Assembly: GCA_002529645.1 (NCBI GenBank)
Contig: NAEP01000031.1
Location: forward strand, 1 to 32,919
Direction of reading: 5' to 3'
Source: Candidatus Lumbricidiphila eiseniae
Lineage (GTDB): Bacteria; Actinomycetota; Actinomycetes; Actinomycetales; Microbacteriaceae
Length of the DNA: 32,919 nt
Shown here: piece after piece, positions 15,147-26,324 of the stretch
Layout: each line of letters opens with the position of its first letter
Position numbering within the stretch: position 1 is the first letter of the stretch
The notes under the pieces: model-generated
Told to the model about the DNA's origin: nothing
Database searches by the model: none
Seen by the model: only the letters and a program-made list of their open reading frames with translations
Program-made: the position numbers and the translations under genes

Positions 15147-16604
15147 ATGACTCACCCCGAAAGTACCCCGAAGCTCAACGACGACTCGAACTCGGTGGAG
15201 GCTTCCGCCACCGGAGATACTCTTCCAAAGAAGCTGCGCTGGTTTGACGGTTTCGCCATGTCAATGACAATGCCCGCGGCGCTTCTCGCGACGCTTGGGG
15301 CCTCTATAACCGGTCTGGGAGGCTGGGGCGCGGCGGCACTCTGGGCCATCTCAATGATCCTCGCGCTGGGAGTGAACTGGCTCTACACCGAACTGGCAGC
15401 GATGTTCCCCACCTCATCGGGCGGGATCGCACACTATGCAGCGCAGGCATGGAAGAGCAGGGCACCGTGGGTCGCACCGCTTGCGGGGATCGGCTATTGG
15501 TTTCCGTGGGGAACCAACCTGGCCACCTATGGTGCGATAACGGGCGGATTGATCCAAGCACAGTGGTTTCCCGAGCAGACGTGGGAGGTGCAGCTTGGCC
15601 CGGTCAGTATCACGCTTCCGCTCGCCATTGGGCTCGCTGTTATCGTGCTTCTCTACGCGATCAATGTCGTCGGTGTGCGGGTCACGATGGCTTTTGTGTA
15701 CGTGACGGCGGGCATCCTCATGATCCCGCTCGCCGTATTCATTATTTTTCCGCTCTTCAACAGCGGGTGGGCACCACTTGATCTCACGTGGAAACTGGAA
15801 GGCTGGACGGGAGTGCACCAGGCGCTGGTCTGGCTGTATGTTATGGCCTGGACCACCCTGGGAATTGAGGTTTGCGCCACCTTCGCGCCCGAGTATCGGG
15901 ATTCGGTCAAAGACACGGTCAGAGCAATTCGAGCCGCGGTACTTTTTTGCCTCGGGGTCTTTATCCTCGTTCCCATCACGCTCGGTGGATTCGCGGGTGA
16001 GAAAGCTATCGCGGATGACCCGGGCTACTTCTTCGTGAAGAGCTTCACAGATCTCGTAGGCTCGCAGGCGAGCGGAATCATGGTTCTTGCGCTCATCGCC
16101 TCGCTCTTCCTGGTCATGTTGACCTCGGTTGCAGATGCCTCACGAGTGCTCTTCAACATGGGAAAGGAGGGCGTCACGGTACGAAGTCTCGGCAAGCTCA
16201 ACGCACGCGGTGTGCCGGTTCGGGCGCTCAACGTCATGCTGGTCATGAACATCGTCGTGCTTATCGTCCTCAAGTCACCGTTGGCCATCATTGTGACCGG
16301 CAACCTGGGCTACATCATCACCCATATCCTTGCCGTGTCGGGGTTCTATCTGCTGCGGAAGGATCGCCCCGCCGAGCACCGCCCCATTCGATTGCCGCAG
16401 TTCTTTGTGCCGCTGTCGGTGGTCTTGACGGCTGTTTTCGTCGTCATCCTTATTGTCGGGGCGACAGGCTTCTCTGTAACCAGCTACGGTGGTTTCCTTG
16501 AACTGGGTGTTGCCGTCCTTGTGCTCGGCGCTGGCATTGTCATCTGGTGGTTTGTGTCTCGCCGCTCACGTGCACCCGAAGGGCCGCGGTCAGCGGAGCA
16601 TTGA
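15147..16604 (+). CDS. APC-superfamily amino acid/amine permease
   Basis: A 485-aa integral membrane protein with about 12 hydrophobic segments. The first follows KKLRWFDGFAMSM and contains the APC-type helix-break glycines (TLGASITGLGGWG); FPTSSGGIAHY in TM2 is typical of the family. Secondary transporters of this type take up amino acids or amines with protons, or exchange them. The start is fixed by AAGGAG 6 nt before ATG 15147; the earlier ATG at 15087 lacks a binding site. It is divergent from the aldehyde dehydrogenase gene, suggesting joint uptake and oxidation of an amine or amino acid. Substrate is unknown. Confidence 0.9.
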   Translation: MTHPESTPKLNDDSNSVEASATGDTLPKKLRWFDGFAMSMTMPAALLATLGASITGLGGWGAAALWAISMILALGVNWLYTELAAMFPTSSGGIAHYAAQAWKSRAPWVAPLAGIGYWFPWGTNLATYGAITGGLIQAQWFPEQTWEVQLGPVSITLPLAIGLAVIVLLYAINVVGVRVTMAFVYVTAGILMIPLAVFIIFPLFNSGWAPLDLTWKLEGWTGVHQALVWLYVMAWTTLGIEVCATFAPEYRDSVKDTVRAIRAAVLFCLGVFILVPITLGGFAGEKAIADDPGYFFVKSFTDLVGSQASGIMVLALIASLFLVMLTSVADASRVLFNMGKEGVTVRSLGKLNARGVPVRALNVMLVMNIVVLIVLKSPLAIIVTGNLGYIITHILAVSGFYLLRKDRPAEHRPIRLPQFFVPLSVVLTAVFVVILIVGATGFSVTSYGGFLELGVAVLVLGAGIVIWWFVSRRSRAPEGPRSAEH

Positions 16605-16707
16605 GCCCCACCGGGTGGTGCAGCAGGGATATGGTTGGCAGCGCTGATTGCGGCCCACGCGAAGACGCCACCACCGGTCCTCGCACCGCTTCAGGATCAG
16701 GAGCCGG

Positions 16708-16713
16708 TAGACT
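16708..16713 (+). promoter_or_regulatory. -10 element of a probably leaderless tsaC promoter
   Basis: TAGACT, a typical actinobacterial -10, ends 9 nt before the tsaC ATG. Transcription would therefore start at or within a few bases of the start codon. No Shine-Dalgarno sequence precedes the ATG, consistent with leaderless translation. The -35 region is not obvious. Confidence 0.5.
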
Positions 16714-16722
16714 CGACCAGCC

Positions 16723-17409
16723 ATGGTAGCCATCTACGATTGCTCCGTTGACGCGCAACTTCTCGAAGGGATGCGTCTAGCCCGCGGCGCACTCGGCCGG
16801 GGCGAGCTTGTCGTCCTTCCGACCGATACGGTGTACGGGATCGCCGCCGATGCTTTCCGCCCCGGCGCGGTTGTGCGTCTACTCGAGGTAAAAGGGCGGA
16901 CACAGGCATCCCCGCCCCCGGTTCTTATTCCCGACCTGGCGACCCTTGATGCGCTTGCGGCGGAGGTGTCTGAACCCGTGCGTCAACTCGCGGCCGCGTT
17001 CTGGCCCGGTGGGCTGACGATTATCGTGCCCGCTCAACCATCGCTGCAGTGGCACCTCGGGCAGACACACGGCACGGTTGCGCTGCGGATGCCTGCGCAC
17101 CCGGTCACACTGGAACTTCTCGCGGAGACCGGTCCGCTCGCCGTCTCGTCTGCAAATCGCTCAGGCAACCCCGCGGCCGTGTCGGTGCAGATGGCAGCAG
17201 AGGCGCTGGGAGATGATGTTGCGGTGTACCTCGACGGGGGACTTGCCGGTCGTGATTACGATGCGGCGGGTGAGCGTCTCGGTGACACATCCTCCACGAT
17301 CCTGGATGCCACGGGGCTTGCCAACGGGGGAATGCTCCGGGTTATCCGGCCAGGGGTGATCTCTCGCGAGCAGATCCTTGGAATTGTCGGGCAGGATCTG
17401 CTCGCATGA
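16723..17409 (+). CDS. tsaC: L-threonylcarbamoyladenylate synthase (TsaC/Sua5/YwlC family)
   Basis: A 228-aa protein of the YrdC-domain family, which makes threonylcarbamoyl-AMP for the t6A37 modification of ANN-decoding tRNAs. Visible motifs: LPTDTVYGIAADA near 35-46, a KGR segment at about 57, and SSANRSGNPA near 144-153. In many actinobacteria this gene sits between prmC and wecA just upstream of the ATP synthase operon. Here wecA follows with an ATGA overlap, but the upstream neighbour is a permease, not prmC/prfA. ATG 16723 has no ribosome-binding site but lies 9 nt after a TAGACT -10. Confidence 0.93.
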   Translation: MVAIYDCSVDAQLLEGMRLARGALGRGELVVLPTDTVYGIAADAFRPGAVVRLLEVKGRTQASPPPVLIPDLATLDALAAEVSEPVRQLAAAFWPGGLTIIVPAQPSLQWHLGQTHGTVALRMPAHPVTLELLAETGPLAVSSANRSGNPAAVSVQMAAEALGDDVAVYLDGGLAGRDYDAAGERLGDTSSTILDATGLANGGMLRVIRPGVISREQILGIVGQDLLA

Positions 17410-18731
17410 CACTGTTTTTGGCTCTCGGGTTGATCGCCGCGCTCGTCACTTTTGTCTGCTCCCGGATTGTGTTGAAGGTGGGTCTAAAGTTCAGACTGTA
17501 CCCCGAGATTCGTGAGCGTGATGTGCACAGCAGGCCCACTCCCCGGTTGGGCGGGGTGGCCATGTTCGCGGGAATCCTCGTCGCGGTCGGTGCCGCGGCG
17601 TTCGTCGCAACACTGGGGTCAGAGCGCTTTTCCAGTGTCTCTATTATTTTTCAGAACCCGGCCCAGATGCTCGCGATTCTTGGAGCTGCCCTCATCATCG
17701 TGATTGTCGGGATTGCCGACGACCTCTGGGATCTCGACTGGACCGTTAAGCTCGGTGCGCAGTTTGTAGCGGCGGGGTTGGTGGCCTGGCAGGGTGTGTC
17801 TATTGTGTCGCTTCCCATCGCGGGGGTCACGGTCGGCTCATCCGGAATGAGTACCGCCATCACCGTGCTTGTCCTTGTTGCCGTGATGAACTCGATTAAC
17901 TTCATTGACGGGCTCGACGGTCTGGTCGCAAGCATTGCGCTCATCGCCAACGGGGTCTTTTTTCTCTACACCTATCTGCTCGTGCAGAAGACCTCGCCGC
18001 TGAACTACTTCAACCTTGCCTCGTTGCTCGCGATCGTCGTGGTCGGTGCGTGTATCGGCTTTCTGCCGCTCAACTGGCACCCCGCGAAGCTTTTTATGGG
18101 AGACTCCGGTGCACTGCTCATCGGGCTGCTCATGGCGACCTCGGCGGTGTCGGTGACCGGACAGATCGACCCGGCCTCGCTCGGGCTGGGTGAGCTGTTT
18201 CCGGCGTTCATCCCGATCATTCTGCCGGCCGCGGTGCTGGTTATTCCGCTGCTTGATTTTGGGCTGGCGGTGGTTCGTCGGGTGGGTGCAGGTAGGTCGC
18301 CGTTTGCCGCGGACCGTAAGCATCTGCACCATCGCCTGCTCGATATGGGCCACACCCATCTGCATGCGGTTCTCATCTTCGCGGCGTGGACGGCGGTAGC
18401 CTCTATCGGGTGCCTCTTGACCTTCGTTTTCCCCGCTTATCTGGATCTGTCGTCGTGGCTGGCGGTTCTGATTCTGGTTGCCGGATTTGTTGTGTGCGCA
18501 GCGATCACCCTCGCCCCGCTCGGCAGCCGCCGTCGACGTGCGCTCACAGCCGCTGTGCGCGCAGCAGACCATGATGGTGATGCTCTGGTGACAGATAAGG
18601 GGGGTGACGGGTGTGCCGACTCGGCATCCCTGTCTGCCTCAGAGTCTGCGCACACCTCAGAGTCTGCGCACACCTCAGATTCGGTGCCCGTTCCGACAGA
18701 GATGTCGTGTAAAAATTCAGGAGAGCGTTGA
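17406..18731 (+). CDS. wecA: Undecaprenyl-phosphate sugar-1-phosphate transferase (WecA/Rfe-like)
   Basis: A polytopic membrane enzyme of 441 aa in the MraY/WecA family. It transfers a (usually N-acetylglucosamine) 1-phosphate from UDP-sugar to the lipid carrier, starting teichoic, arabinogalactan or other wall-glycan synthesis. Hallmarks are present: HSRPTPRLGG, the magnesium-binding GIADDLWDLD, NSINFIDGLDGL, FMGDSGALLIG and HLHHRLLDMGHTH. About eleven transmembrane helices span residues 1-375. The last ~60 residues form a hydrophilic Ser/Asp/Ala-rich cytoplasmic tail with two perfect six-residue repeats; this tail is not part of the catalytic fold. The start overlaps tsaC by 4 nt and the stop shares one base with the next ATG (TGATG). 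Confidence 0.93.
   Translation: MTLFLALGLIAALVTFVCSRIVLKVGLKFRLYPEIRERDVHSRPTPRLGGVAMFAGILVAVGAAAFVATLGSERFSSVSIIFQNPAQMLAILGAALIIVIVGIADDLWDLDWTVKLGAQFVAAGLVAWQGVSIVSLPIAGVTVGSSGMSTAITVLVLVAVMNSINFIDGLDGLVASIALIANGVFFLYTYLLVQKTSPLNYFNLASLLAIVVVGACIGFLPLNWHPAKLFMGDSGALLIGLLMATSAVSVTGQIDPASLGLGELFPAFIPIILPAAVLVIPLLDFGLAVVRRVGAGRSPFAADRKHLHHRLLDMGHTHLHAVLIFAAWTAVASIGCLLTFVFPAYLDLSSWLAVLILVAGFVVCAAITLAPLGSRRRRALTAAVRAADHDGDALVTDKGGDGCADSASLSASESAHTSESAHTSDSVPVPTEMSCKNSGER
18637..18678 (+). repeat. 18-bp tandem repeat in the wecA 3' tail
   Basis: Two identical 18-bp units (18637-18654 and 18655-18672) plus six bases of a third encode the alternating Ser-Glu-Ser-Ala-His-Thr repeat of the hydrophilic C-terminal tail. 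A multiple of three, so it can expand or contract without losing frame. Confidence 0.9.
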
Positions 18732-19192
18732 TGTCTGGTCGCACACCGTCCCCTACCCCTTCGTCAACCCCGATGCTCCGCCGCACCCTCGTGTGGGCGT
18801 CGGCGCTGTGCGGTGCCATCCTCGTGGTTGGTGGTGTTCTCGGGGCGATTTTCGCGGGAACACCCGGACTGTGGGGTGCTGTTATCGGCACGGTGATCGG
18901 CCTGGTGTTCATGGCGCTGACGGCAACGAGCATCCTGTTTGCCAACCGTTTTGCCGGTGGGGCGTCGTTTGCGGGCGTATTTTTCGGGGTGGTACTGGGC
19001 GGATGGCTCGTGAAGTTCATTGTCTTTCTCATCATCGCAAACCTGCTTCGGGATGCCTCGTGGCTCAACCACCTCACGCTCTTTGTGTGCATCATCGCCT
19101 CGGTACTGGCCTCGCTCGTGGTTGATGTCCTCGTCGTGATGAGCTCGCGCATGCCGTATGTGAGCGATATCGAGCTGCCCGGCGACCGGTAG
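18731..19192 (+). CDS. AtpI-like small membrane protein preceding the ATP synthase operon
   Basis: A 153-aa protein with four predicted hydrophobic segments (roughly 19-43, 46-70, 77-105 and 115-138). Position directly before atpB and topology match the actinobacterial AtpI-like protein, thought to help assemble the c-ring or supply magnesium, though its role is not essential in studied bacteria. ATG 18731 has AGGAGA 6 nt upstream and overlaps the wecA stop by one base; a TTG one codon earlier is less likely. Confidence 0.8.
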   Translation: MSGRTPSPTPSSTPMLRRTLVWASALCGAILVVGGVLGAIFAGTPGLWGAVIGTVIGLVFMALTATSILFANRFAGGASFAGVFFGVVLGGWLVKFIVFLIIANLLRDASWLNHLTLFVCIIASVLASLVVDVLVVMSSRMPYVSDIELPGDR

Positions 19193-19355
19193 CCTACTCA
19201 GACCGGCGCCCTCGATTAGATCACGGGGCCGGGAGTTGGTAGAGTGGCAGTGATCCCGCGGGGGTGCGCCTAGCGATGCAGACCGGGAGGATCGTCCACA
19301 CCCCCCTTCGTCGACGCGAGAGTCTAGGCTCCACGCCCCGAAACTGGAGATAACG
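19193..19355 (+). promoter_or_regulatory. Leader region of the ATP synthase operon
   Basis: 163 bp of non-coding sequence. Two weak -10-like hexamers are visible, TAGAGT at 19240-19245 and TAGGCT at 19324-19329, without convincing -35 partners. GGAGA at 19346-19350 is the only good ribosome-binding site; it lies 5 nt before a CTG codon (19356) rather than near the first ATG (19380). Confidence 0.35.
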
Positions 19356-19379
19356 CTGCCCACTTACGCTGCGTACCTG

Positions 19380-20168
19380 ATGGTGCCGATGGTAGCCAAT
19401 GATGGCGAATTCCATGGCCCTGCCATTGGCGAGTTCTTTCCCGAACCCCTGTGGTTCGTGGGCACTCCGTTCGAGATCAATCGGATCATGCTCGTGCGGT
19501 TTATTGCCGTCGCGGCGCTGCTTCTGCTCTTCTGGCTCGGCACCCGCCGGATGAAGGTTGTGCCGGGTCGTTTCCAGAGCCTGATTGAGATGGGTCTTGA
19601 CCTTGTGCGGGTCAACATTGCCTACGATCTGTTGGGTAAAAAAGATGGCACGCGCTTCCTGCCGGTCATTACGACCGCGTTTTTCATGGTGCTGTTTATG
19701 AACATCACCGGAATCATTCCGGGGCTCAATATCGCGGGCTCTTCGGTCATCGGGGTGCCGCTGGTGCTCGCTGTGGTGGCCTACGTCTGTTTCATCTATG
19801 CGGGTGTCAAGAAGAGCCCGAAAAACTTCTTCCGTAACGCACTGTTTCCGCCCGGGGTGCCATCGGGACTGTACATGATCGTAACCCCGATCGAGTTCTT
19901 CGCCACCTTTGTCATTCGGCCTGTCACGCTCACGCTCCGGCTCATGATGAACATGATCGTCGGCCACCTCATGCTCGTTCTGTTCTTCTCCGCTACCCAG
20001 TTTTTCCTTTTCCAGTTGGACGGCCCGCTGAAACTTTTTGGTGCGGGTACCCTCGCCTTCGGCTTTGTCTTCACGCTCTTTGAGATTCTCGTTGCCGTGC
20101 TGCAGGCCTACGTCTTTGCCCTTCTTACCGCCGTGTACATCCAGCTTGCGGTCGCCGAGGAGCACTAA
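19380..20168 (+). CDS. atpB: ATP synthase Fo subunit a
   Basis: Membrane subunit a of the F1Fo ATP synthase, 262 aa from ATG 19380, with five to six transmembrane helices. It forms the proton half-channels against the c-ring. The essential arginine is Arg187 in TLTLRLMMNMIVGH, corresponding to E. coli Arg210. The start is doubtful: ATG 19380 has no ribosome-binding site, while GGAGA (19346-19350) sits 5 nt before an in-frame CTG at 19356, which would add eight residues (LPTYAAYL). Homology begins only after ANDGEFH, so both are compatible. First gene of a canonical a-c-b-delta-alpha-gamma-beta-epsilon operon. Confidence 0.95.
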   Translation: MVPMVANDGEFHGPAIGEFFPEPLWFVGTPFEINRIMLVRFIAVAALLLLFWLGTRRMKVVPGRFQSLIEMGLDLVRVNIAYDLLGKKDGTRFLPVITTAFFMVLFMNITGIIPGLNIAGSSVIGVPLVLAVVAYVCFIYAGVKKSPKNFFRNALFPPGVPSGLYMIVTPIEFFATFVIRPVTLTLRLMMNMIVGHLMLVLFFSATQFFLFQLDGPLKLFGAGTLAFGFVFTLFEILVAVLQAYVFALLTAVYIQLAVAEEH

Positions 20169-20444
<276 letters not shown>

Positions 20445-20474
20445 TCCAACCCGCAGCCCTGCAAGGAGGCCCCC

Positions 20475-21068
20475 GTGCTTAACGCACTCCTGAGCACCGC
20501 GAGCGAGTCCGGTGGATCTGGTACCGAGCACAGCCCGCTGATCCCCGAGGTCTACGACCTCGTCTGGTCGGCTGTCTGCTTCATCGTCATCCTGTTCTTC
20601 TTTTGGAAGCTCGTACTGCCGAGGGTGAAGAAACTGCTCGACGACCGCTCTGCTGCAATCGAGGGCAACATTGCGAAGGCCGACGAGGCGCAGCGCAAAG
20701 CCGAGGCCGCGCTCGAACAGTACACAGCGCAACTCGCCGATGCTCGAGCCGAGGCCGGTCGGATTCGTGAGACCGCCCGTGAGGACGGCAAGAAGATTGT
20801 TGCCGACGCACGCGACACGGCGACCGCTGAAGCCGCCCGGGTGACCGCAACCGCCCACGCACAGATCGAGGCCGAGCGACAGTCTGCGCTCGTTTCGCTC
20901 CGCGCGGAGGTTGGCACGCTCGCGATCAGCCTTGCCTCCGGGGTGCTCGGTGAGTCACTCACCGATGACAAGAAGGCGACCGCCGTGGTTGACCGATTCT
21001 TGGCCGAACTCGAGACATCCGACTCACCGTCCGCGCGTCCGCGCGTCGGCTCGGGGAGCACGAAGTAA
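20475..21068 (+). CDS. atpF: ATP synthase Fo subunit b
   Basis: A 197-aa peripheral-stalk subunit: one N-terminal transmembrane helix (about 28-50) and a long charged, Ala-rich helix (55-180) that dimerises as a coiled coil and binds subunit delta. The C terminus ends in a short Ser/Arg-rich tail containing a repeated CGTCCGCG stretch in the DNA. GTG start with a strong AAGGAGG about 6 nt upstream, 30 bp after atpE. Confidence 0.95.
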   Translation: MLNALLSTASESGGSGTEHSPLIPEVYDLVWSAVCFIVILFFFWKLVLPRVKKLLDDRSAAIEGNIAKADEAQRKAEAALEQYTAQLADARAEAGRIRETAREDGKKIVADARDTATAEAARVTATAHAQIEAERQSALVSLRAEVGTLAISLASGVLGESLTDDKKATAVVDRFLAELETSDSPSARPRVGSGSTK

Positions 21069-21072
21069 CGCC

Positions 21073-21870
21073 ATGGGAAGCGCCACCACTCACGCCCTCA
21101 CCGCCGTCCGCGGTTCACTTGGTGCGCTCGGGCGAGGTGATCTCCGTGTCGCAGAAGGTCTGCTTGCCGCATCCCGCGTCCTCTCGACATCAGCGCCGCT
21201 GCGGTCGGCACTCATTGACCCGGAGGCGGATATCACCGCCAAGGGCGCACTCGTGAAGCAGGTGTTCGGCTCATCCCTTCCCGCCCCCGCGGTCACGCTG
21301 CTGCAGGAGGCTGCGGCACAGCGCTGGTCGAATGATCACGACTTTGTTCACGGGGTGGAGGAGATCGGGGTTCGGGTTGCCGCCACCGCTGCGGGTGCCG
21401 CCGATGTGGACGGTCAACTGCTGAGCTTCGCCCGTACCGTCGCCTCCGAGGCTGAACTGGAACTCGCGCTCGGGAGCAAACTCAGCCCCACGGAGGCAAA
21501 AACCACTGTCGTTGACCGGCTCCTTGGCGCGACAGATACTGCTGACCCCGCCACGGTCGCGATTGTGCGCCACCTCGTGCAGAATCCGCGTGGGCGTCGG
21601 ATTGGTGCCATGCTCCGGGAGGCTGCCGCGGTCGTTGCCGATCAGCGCGGATTCCAACTCGCGACGGTCACCACCGCCGTTCCGCTCAGCGCCGCGCAGC
21701 GTGGTCGGTTGGAGAAGTCGCTGAACGCGGCATCCGGTCGAACTGTCAAACTGGACACGACCGTGGACCCGGCCGTGATCGGTGGGGTGCGGGTGCAACT
21801 CGGCGATGATGTCATTGATGGCAGCCTGCTGCACCGACTCGAAAACCTCAAACAACGACTTGCCGGATAG
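21073..21870 (+). CDS. atpH: ATP synthase F1 subunit delta
   Basis: A 265-aa delta subunit that links the peripheral stalk to the top of the alpha/beta hexamer. It is longer than the ~180-aa E. coli protein, as is usual for actinobacteria. The C-terminal signature [20 protein letters not shown] (about 234-253) is clear. I start it at ATG 21073, 4 bp after the atpF stop; the longer frame from 20911 would lie inside atpF. No good Shine-Dalgarno is visible, so translation is probably coupled to atpF. Confidence 0.93.
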   Translation: MGSATTHALTAVRGSLGALGRGDLRVAEGLLAASRVLSTSAPLRSALIDPEADITAKGALVKQVFGSSLPAPAVTLLQEAAAQRWSNDHDFVHGVEEIGVRVAATAAGAADVDGQLLSFARTVASEAELELALGSKLSPTEAKTTVVDRLLGATDTADPATVAIVRHLVQNPRGRRIGAMLREAAAVVADQRGFQLATVTTAVPLSAAQRGRLEKSLNAASGRTVKLDTTVDPAVIGGVRVQLGDDVIDGSLLHRLENLKQRLAG

Positions 21871-21922
21871 AACCGGTTACGTAAGACTCGGCGCGCAGGT
21901 GCCGCGACACAAGGGAAAAACC

Positions 21923-23560
21923 ATGGCAGAGATTACCATCAGCGCCGATCAAATTCGCTCGGCGCTCGCCGAGTTTGCGTCGAGCTACGACCCGGGCAAG
22001 ACCGCGAAAACCGAGGTCGGGACGGTGTCTGACACTGCCGACGGAATTGCGCACGTGACAGGACTGCCCTCGGTGATGGCCAACGAGCTGGTCCGGTTTG
22101 CGGATGGCACGCTCGGACTGGCGCTCAACCTTGACCAGGACGAGATTGGTGTTGTTGTTCTCGGTGAGTTCGGCGGCATCGAAGAGGGCATGACGGTCAC
22201 TCGCACGGGTGAGGTGCTGTCGGTGCCGGTGGGCGATGGATACCTCGGTCGGGTCGTTGATCCGCTCGGCAACCCGATTGATGGACTCGGTGCGATCACG
22301 ACCACCGCTCGACGTGCGCTGGAACTGCAGGCTCCCGGGGTTATGCAGCGTAAGAGTGTGCACGAACCGCTACAGACCGGTATTAAGGCGATTGATGCGA
22401 TGATCCCCGTCGGTCGTGGTCAGCGTCAGCTCATCATTGGTGACCGTCAGACCGGCAAAACCGCGATCGCAATCGACACGATCATTAACCAGAAGGCCAA
22501 CTGGGAGTCTGGCGACACAAGCAAACAGGTTCGCTGCATCTACGTCGCGATCGGTCAGAAGGGGTCAACAATCGCGAGTGTGAAGGGCGCGCTAGAGGAT
22601 GCCGGTGCGATGCAGTACACCACGATTGTCGCCGCCCCCGCGTCTGACCCGGCCGGTTTCAAGTACCTTGCCCCGTACACCGGTTCGGCCATCGGCCAGC
22701 ACTGGATGTACGAGGCCAAGCATGTGCTCATCATTTTTGACGACCTGTCCAAGCAGGCCGAAGCCTACCGAGCGGTGTCGCTGCTGCTGCGCCGCCCGCC
22801 GGGCCGTGAGGCCTACCCCGGTGACGTGTTCTACCTACACTCTCGGTTGCTGGAGCGTTGCGCGAAGCTCAGTGATGAGCTCGGTGCGGGGTCAATGACG
22901 GGTTTGCCGATCATCGAGACAAAGGCCAACGATGTCTCGGCGTACATTCCCACCAACGTTATCTCCATCACCGATGGCCAGATCTTCTTGCAGTCTGACC
23001 TCTTCAACGCCAATCAACGCCCCGCGGTTGATGTGGGTATTTCCGTCTCCCGGGTCGGTGGTGATGCACAGGTCAAGTCGATCAAGAAGGTCTCTGGCAC
23101 GCTCAAACTTGAGCTCGCCCAGTACCGTTCGCTCGAGGCGTTCGCGATGTTCGCATCCGATCTGGATGCCGCCAGCCGCCGCCAGCTCGCCCGGGGTGCG
23201 CGCCTTACCGAGTTGCTAAAGCAGCCGCAGTACTCGCCATACCCGGTAGAGGAACAGGTTGTGTCAATCTGGACCGGAACCAACGGTCACCTCGACGAGG
23301 TACCGGTGGAGGATGTGCTCCGGTTCGAGCGGGAACTACTCGACTACCTCGGTCGAAACACGGACGTGCTCACAACGCTTCGGGACACGAACGTGCTGGA
23401 TGATGACACGGTGGCGGCGCTGGCCTCGGCCGTTAGCTCGTTCAAGCTCGAGTTCCAGACCGGTGAGGGCAAGCCGCTTGCCTCGGTCGGGCACGAAGAG
23501 TTCGTCGCCATTGACGCTGAGAGTGTCAACCAGGAAAAGATCGTTAAAATTCGCCGTTAA
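21923..23560 (+). CDS. atpA: ATP synthase F1 subunit alpha
   Basis: Non-catalytic nucleotide-binding subunit, 545 aa. Walker A GDRQTGKT is at about 173-180, followed by the KPRP-like body, [15 protein letters not shown] (Walker B region) and the arginine-finger region ISVSRVGG. The ATG at 21923, after an AAGGGAAAA, matches the family N terminus (begins [15 protein letters not shown]). The open frame extends upstream into atpH, which is disregarded. C-terminal helical domain complete. Confidence 0.97.
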   Translation: MAEITISADQIRSALAEFASSYDPGKTAKTEVGTVSDTADGIAHVTGLPSVMANELVRFADGTLGLALNLDQDEIGVVVLGEFGGIEEGMTVTRTGEVLSVPVGDGYLGRVVDPLGNPIDGLGAITTTARRALELQAPGVMQRKSVHEPLQTGIKAIDAMIPVGRGQRQLIIGDRQTGKTAIAIDTIINQKANWESGDTSKQVRCIYVAIGQKGSTIASVKGALEDAGAMQYTTIVAAPASDPAGFKYLAPYTGSAIGQHWMYEAKHVLIIFDDLSKQAEAYRAVSLLLRRPPGREAYPGDVFYLHSRLLERCAKLSDELGAGSMTGLPIIETKANDVSAYIPTNVISITDGQIFLQSDLFNANQRPAVDVGISVSRVGGDAQVKSIKKVSGTLKLELAQYRSLEAFAMFASDLDAASRRQLARGARLTELLKQPQYSPYPVEEQVVSIWTGTNGHLDEVPVEDVLRFERELLDYLGRNTDVLTTLRDTNVLDDDTVAALASAVSSFKLEFQTGEGKPLASVGHEEFVAIDAESVNQEKIVKIRR

Positions 23561-23613
23561 CGGCGCGAGATATCCTCTAGCAACGGTCAGCTCAGTCAGA
23601 ATTCAGGAGAACA

Positions 23614-24516
23614 ATGGGAGCGCAACTTCGGGTCTACCGGCAGAAAATTAAGTCTGCCCAGACGACCAAGAAGATTACGAAGGCGATGGAGCTCATTGCC
23701 GCGTCGCGCATTCAGAAAGCGCAGGCGCGGGTCGCGGCATCCACCCCGTACTCGCGGGCGATTACCCGCGCGGTGTCGGCGGTGGCGAGCCATTCGAACA
23801 TTGCGCACTTCCTGACCGCTGAACCCGATCAGATCGATCGGGCGGCGGTTGTCATTGTGACCTCTGATCGCGGACTTGCGGGTGCGTTCAATTCGCAGGT
23901 ACTGCGCGAGGCAGAACAGCTCACTACGCTCCTACGTTCCGAGGGCAAAGAGATTGCCTACTACCTTGTGGGTCGGAAGGCGGTGGGGTACTTCCAGTTC
24001 CGCCGCCGTGTTGCTGCCCGACAGTGGGTGGGTAACTCCGAGAATCCCGAGTTCGAGCTCGCGAAGGAGATTTCTGATGCTCTGCTCGCGGACTTTACCA
24101 GGGACTTTACCGATGGTGGGGTTGATGAAATCCACATCGTGTCCAACAGGTTTGTCAGCATGATGACGCAGACACCGGAGGTGGTGCGGCTGTTGCCGCT
24201 GGAGGTTGTGGAGGCCACCGAGGCCACCTCGACCTCGACCGAGGTGTACCCACTGTACGAGTTTGAGCCGGACCCGGCATCCGTGTTGGATGCTCTGCTG
24301 CCCGCCTACATCGAAAGCCGCATCTTCAACGCACTGCTGCAGTCGGCCGCTGCCAAGCACGCCGCTACCCAGAAGGCGATGAAGTCAGCCAGTGATAATG
24401 CCGATAACCTCATCACCGACTACACCCGGCTTGCCAATAATGCTCGCCAGGCTGAGATTACCCAGCAAATTTCCGAAATTGTGGGCGGCGCTGACGCGCT
24501 CGTGTCCGCCAAGTAG
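23614..24516 (+). CDS. atpG: ATP synthase F1 subunit gamma
   Basis: Central rotor shaft subunit, 300 aa. The N-terminal helix starts [14 protein letters not shown] with [15 protein letters not shown], and the C-terminal helix contains [12 protein letters not shown] and [20 protein letters not shown], the family signature. These two helices form the coiled coil inside the alpha/beta hexamer. AGGAGA precedes the ATG by 5 nt. It lies 53 bp after atpA. Confidence 0.96.
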   Translation: MGAQLRVYRQKIKSAQTTKKITKAMELIAASRIQKAQARVAASTPYSRAITRAVSAVASHSNIAHFLTAEPDQIDRAAVVIVTSDRGLAGAFNSQVLREAEQLTTLLRSEGKEIAYYLVGRKAVGYFQFRRRVAARQWVGNSENPEFELAKEISDALLADFTRDFTDGGVDEIHIVSNRFVSMMTQTPEVVRLLPLEVVEATEATSTSTEVYPLYEFEPDPASVLDALLPAYIESRIFNALLQSAAAKHAATQKAMKSASDNADNLITDYTRLANNARQAEITQQISEIVGGADALVSAK

Positions 24517-26061
<1,545 letters not shown>

Positions 26062-26063
26062 CC

Positions 26064-26324
26064 ATGGCTACCCTCGCGGTAAGTGTGGTGTCGGCCGACC
26101 GGGAGGTGTGGTCGGGCGAAGCGTCCCTCGTGGTTGCGCGCACGGTGGAGGGCGAGATCGGAATCATGCCCGGTCACGAGCCGATGCTGGCCATTCTTGC
26201 GGCTGGTGAGGTGCGGCTGACTCTCCCCGGCGGGAAAAAGATCGAGGCGAGCGCGGAAGACGGGTTTCTCTCGGTGCAGTCCAATCAGGTGCAGATCGTC
26301 GCGTCGCGCGCTGCGCTCGCGTAG
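26064..26324 (+). CDS. atpC: ATP synthase F1 subunit epsilon, short form
   Basis: An 86-aa epsilon subunit consisting only of the N-terminal beta-sandwich, with GEIGIMPGHEPMLAIL at about 31-46. The C-terminal pair of inhibitory helices found in longer (130-140 aa) epsilon subunits is absent, so the classical epsilon-mediated inhibition of ATP hydrolysis is not expected. The ATG is 2 nt after the atpD stop. The earlier start at 26031 would overlap atpD without reason. Confidence 0.93.
   Translation: MATLAVSVVSADREVWSGEASLVVARTVEGEIGIMPGHEPMLAILAAGEVRLTLPGGKKIEASAEDGFLSVQSNQVQIVASRAALA

Noticed and set aside
16610..16682. Terminator after the permease from the GGGTGGTG / CACCACC inverted pair
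   Set aside because: The arms are about 50 bp apart and no T-tract follows; not convincing as an intrinsic terminator.
17838..18572. 244-codon minus-strand open frame
   Set aside because: Antisense to the conserved membrane part of wecA.
19230..19255. tRNA-like stretch (GGTAGAGTGGC)
   Set aside because: Only a D-arm-like string; no acceptor stem, anticodon arm or T-arm can be folded around it.
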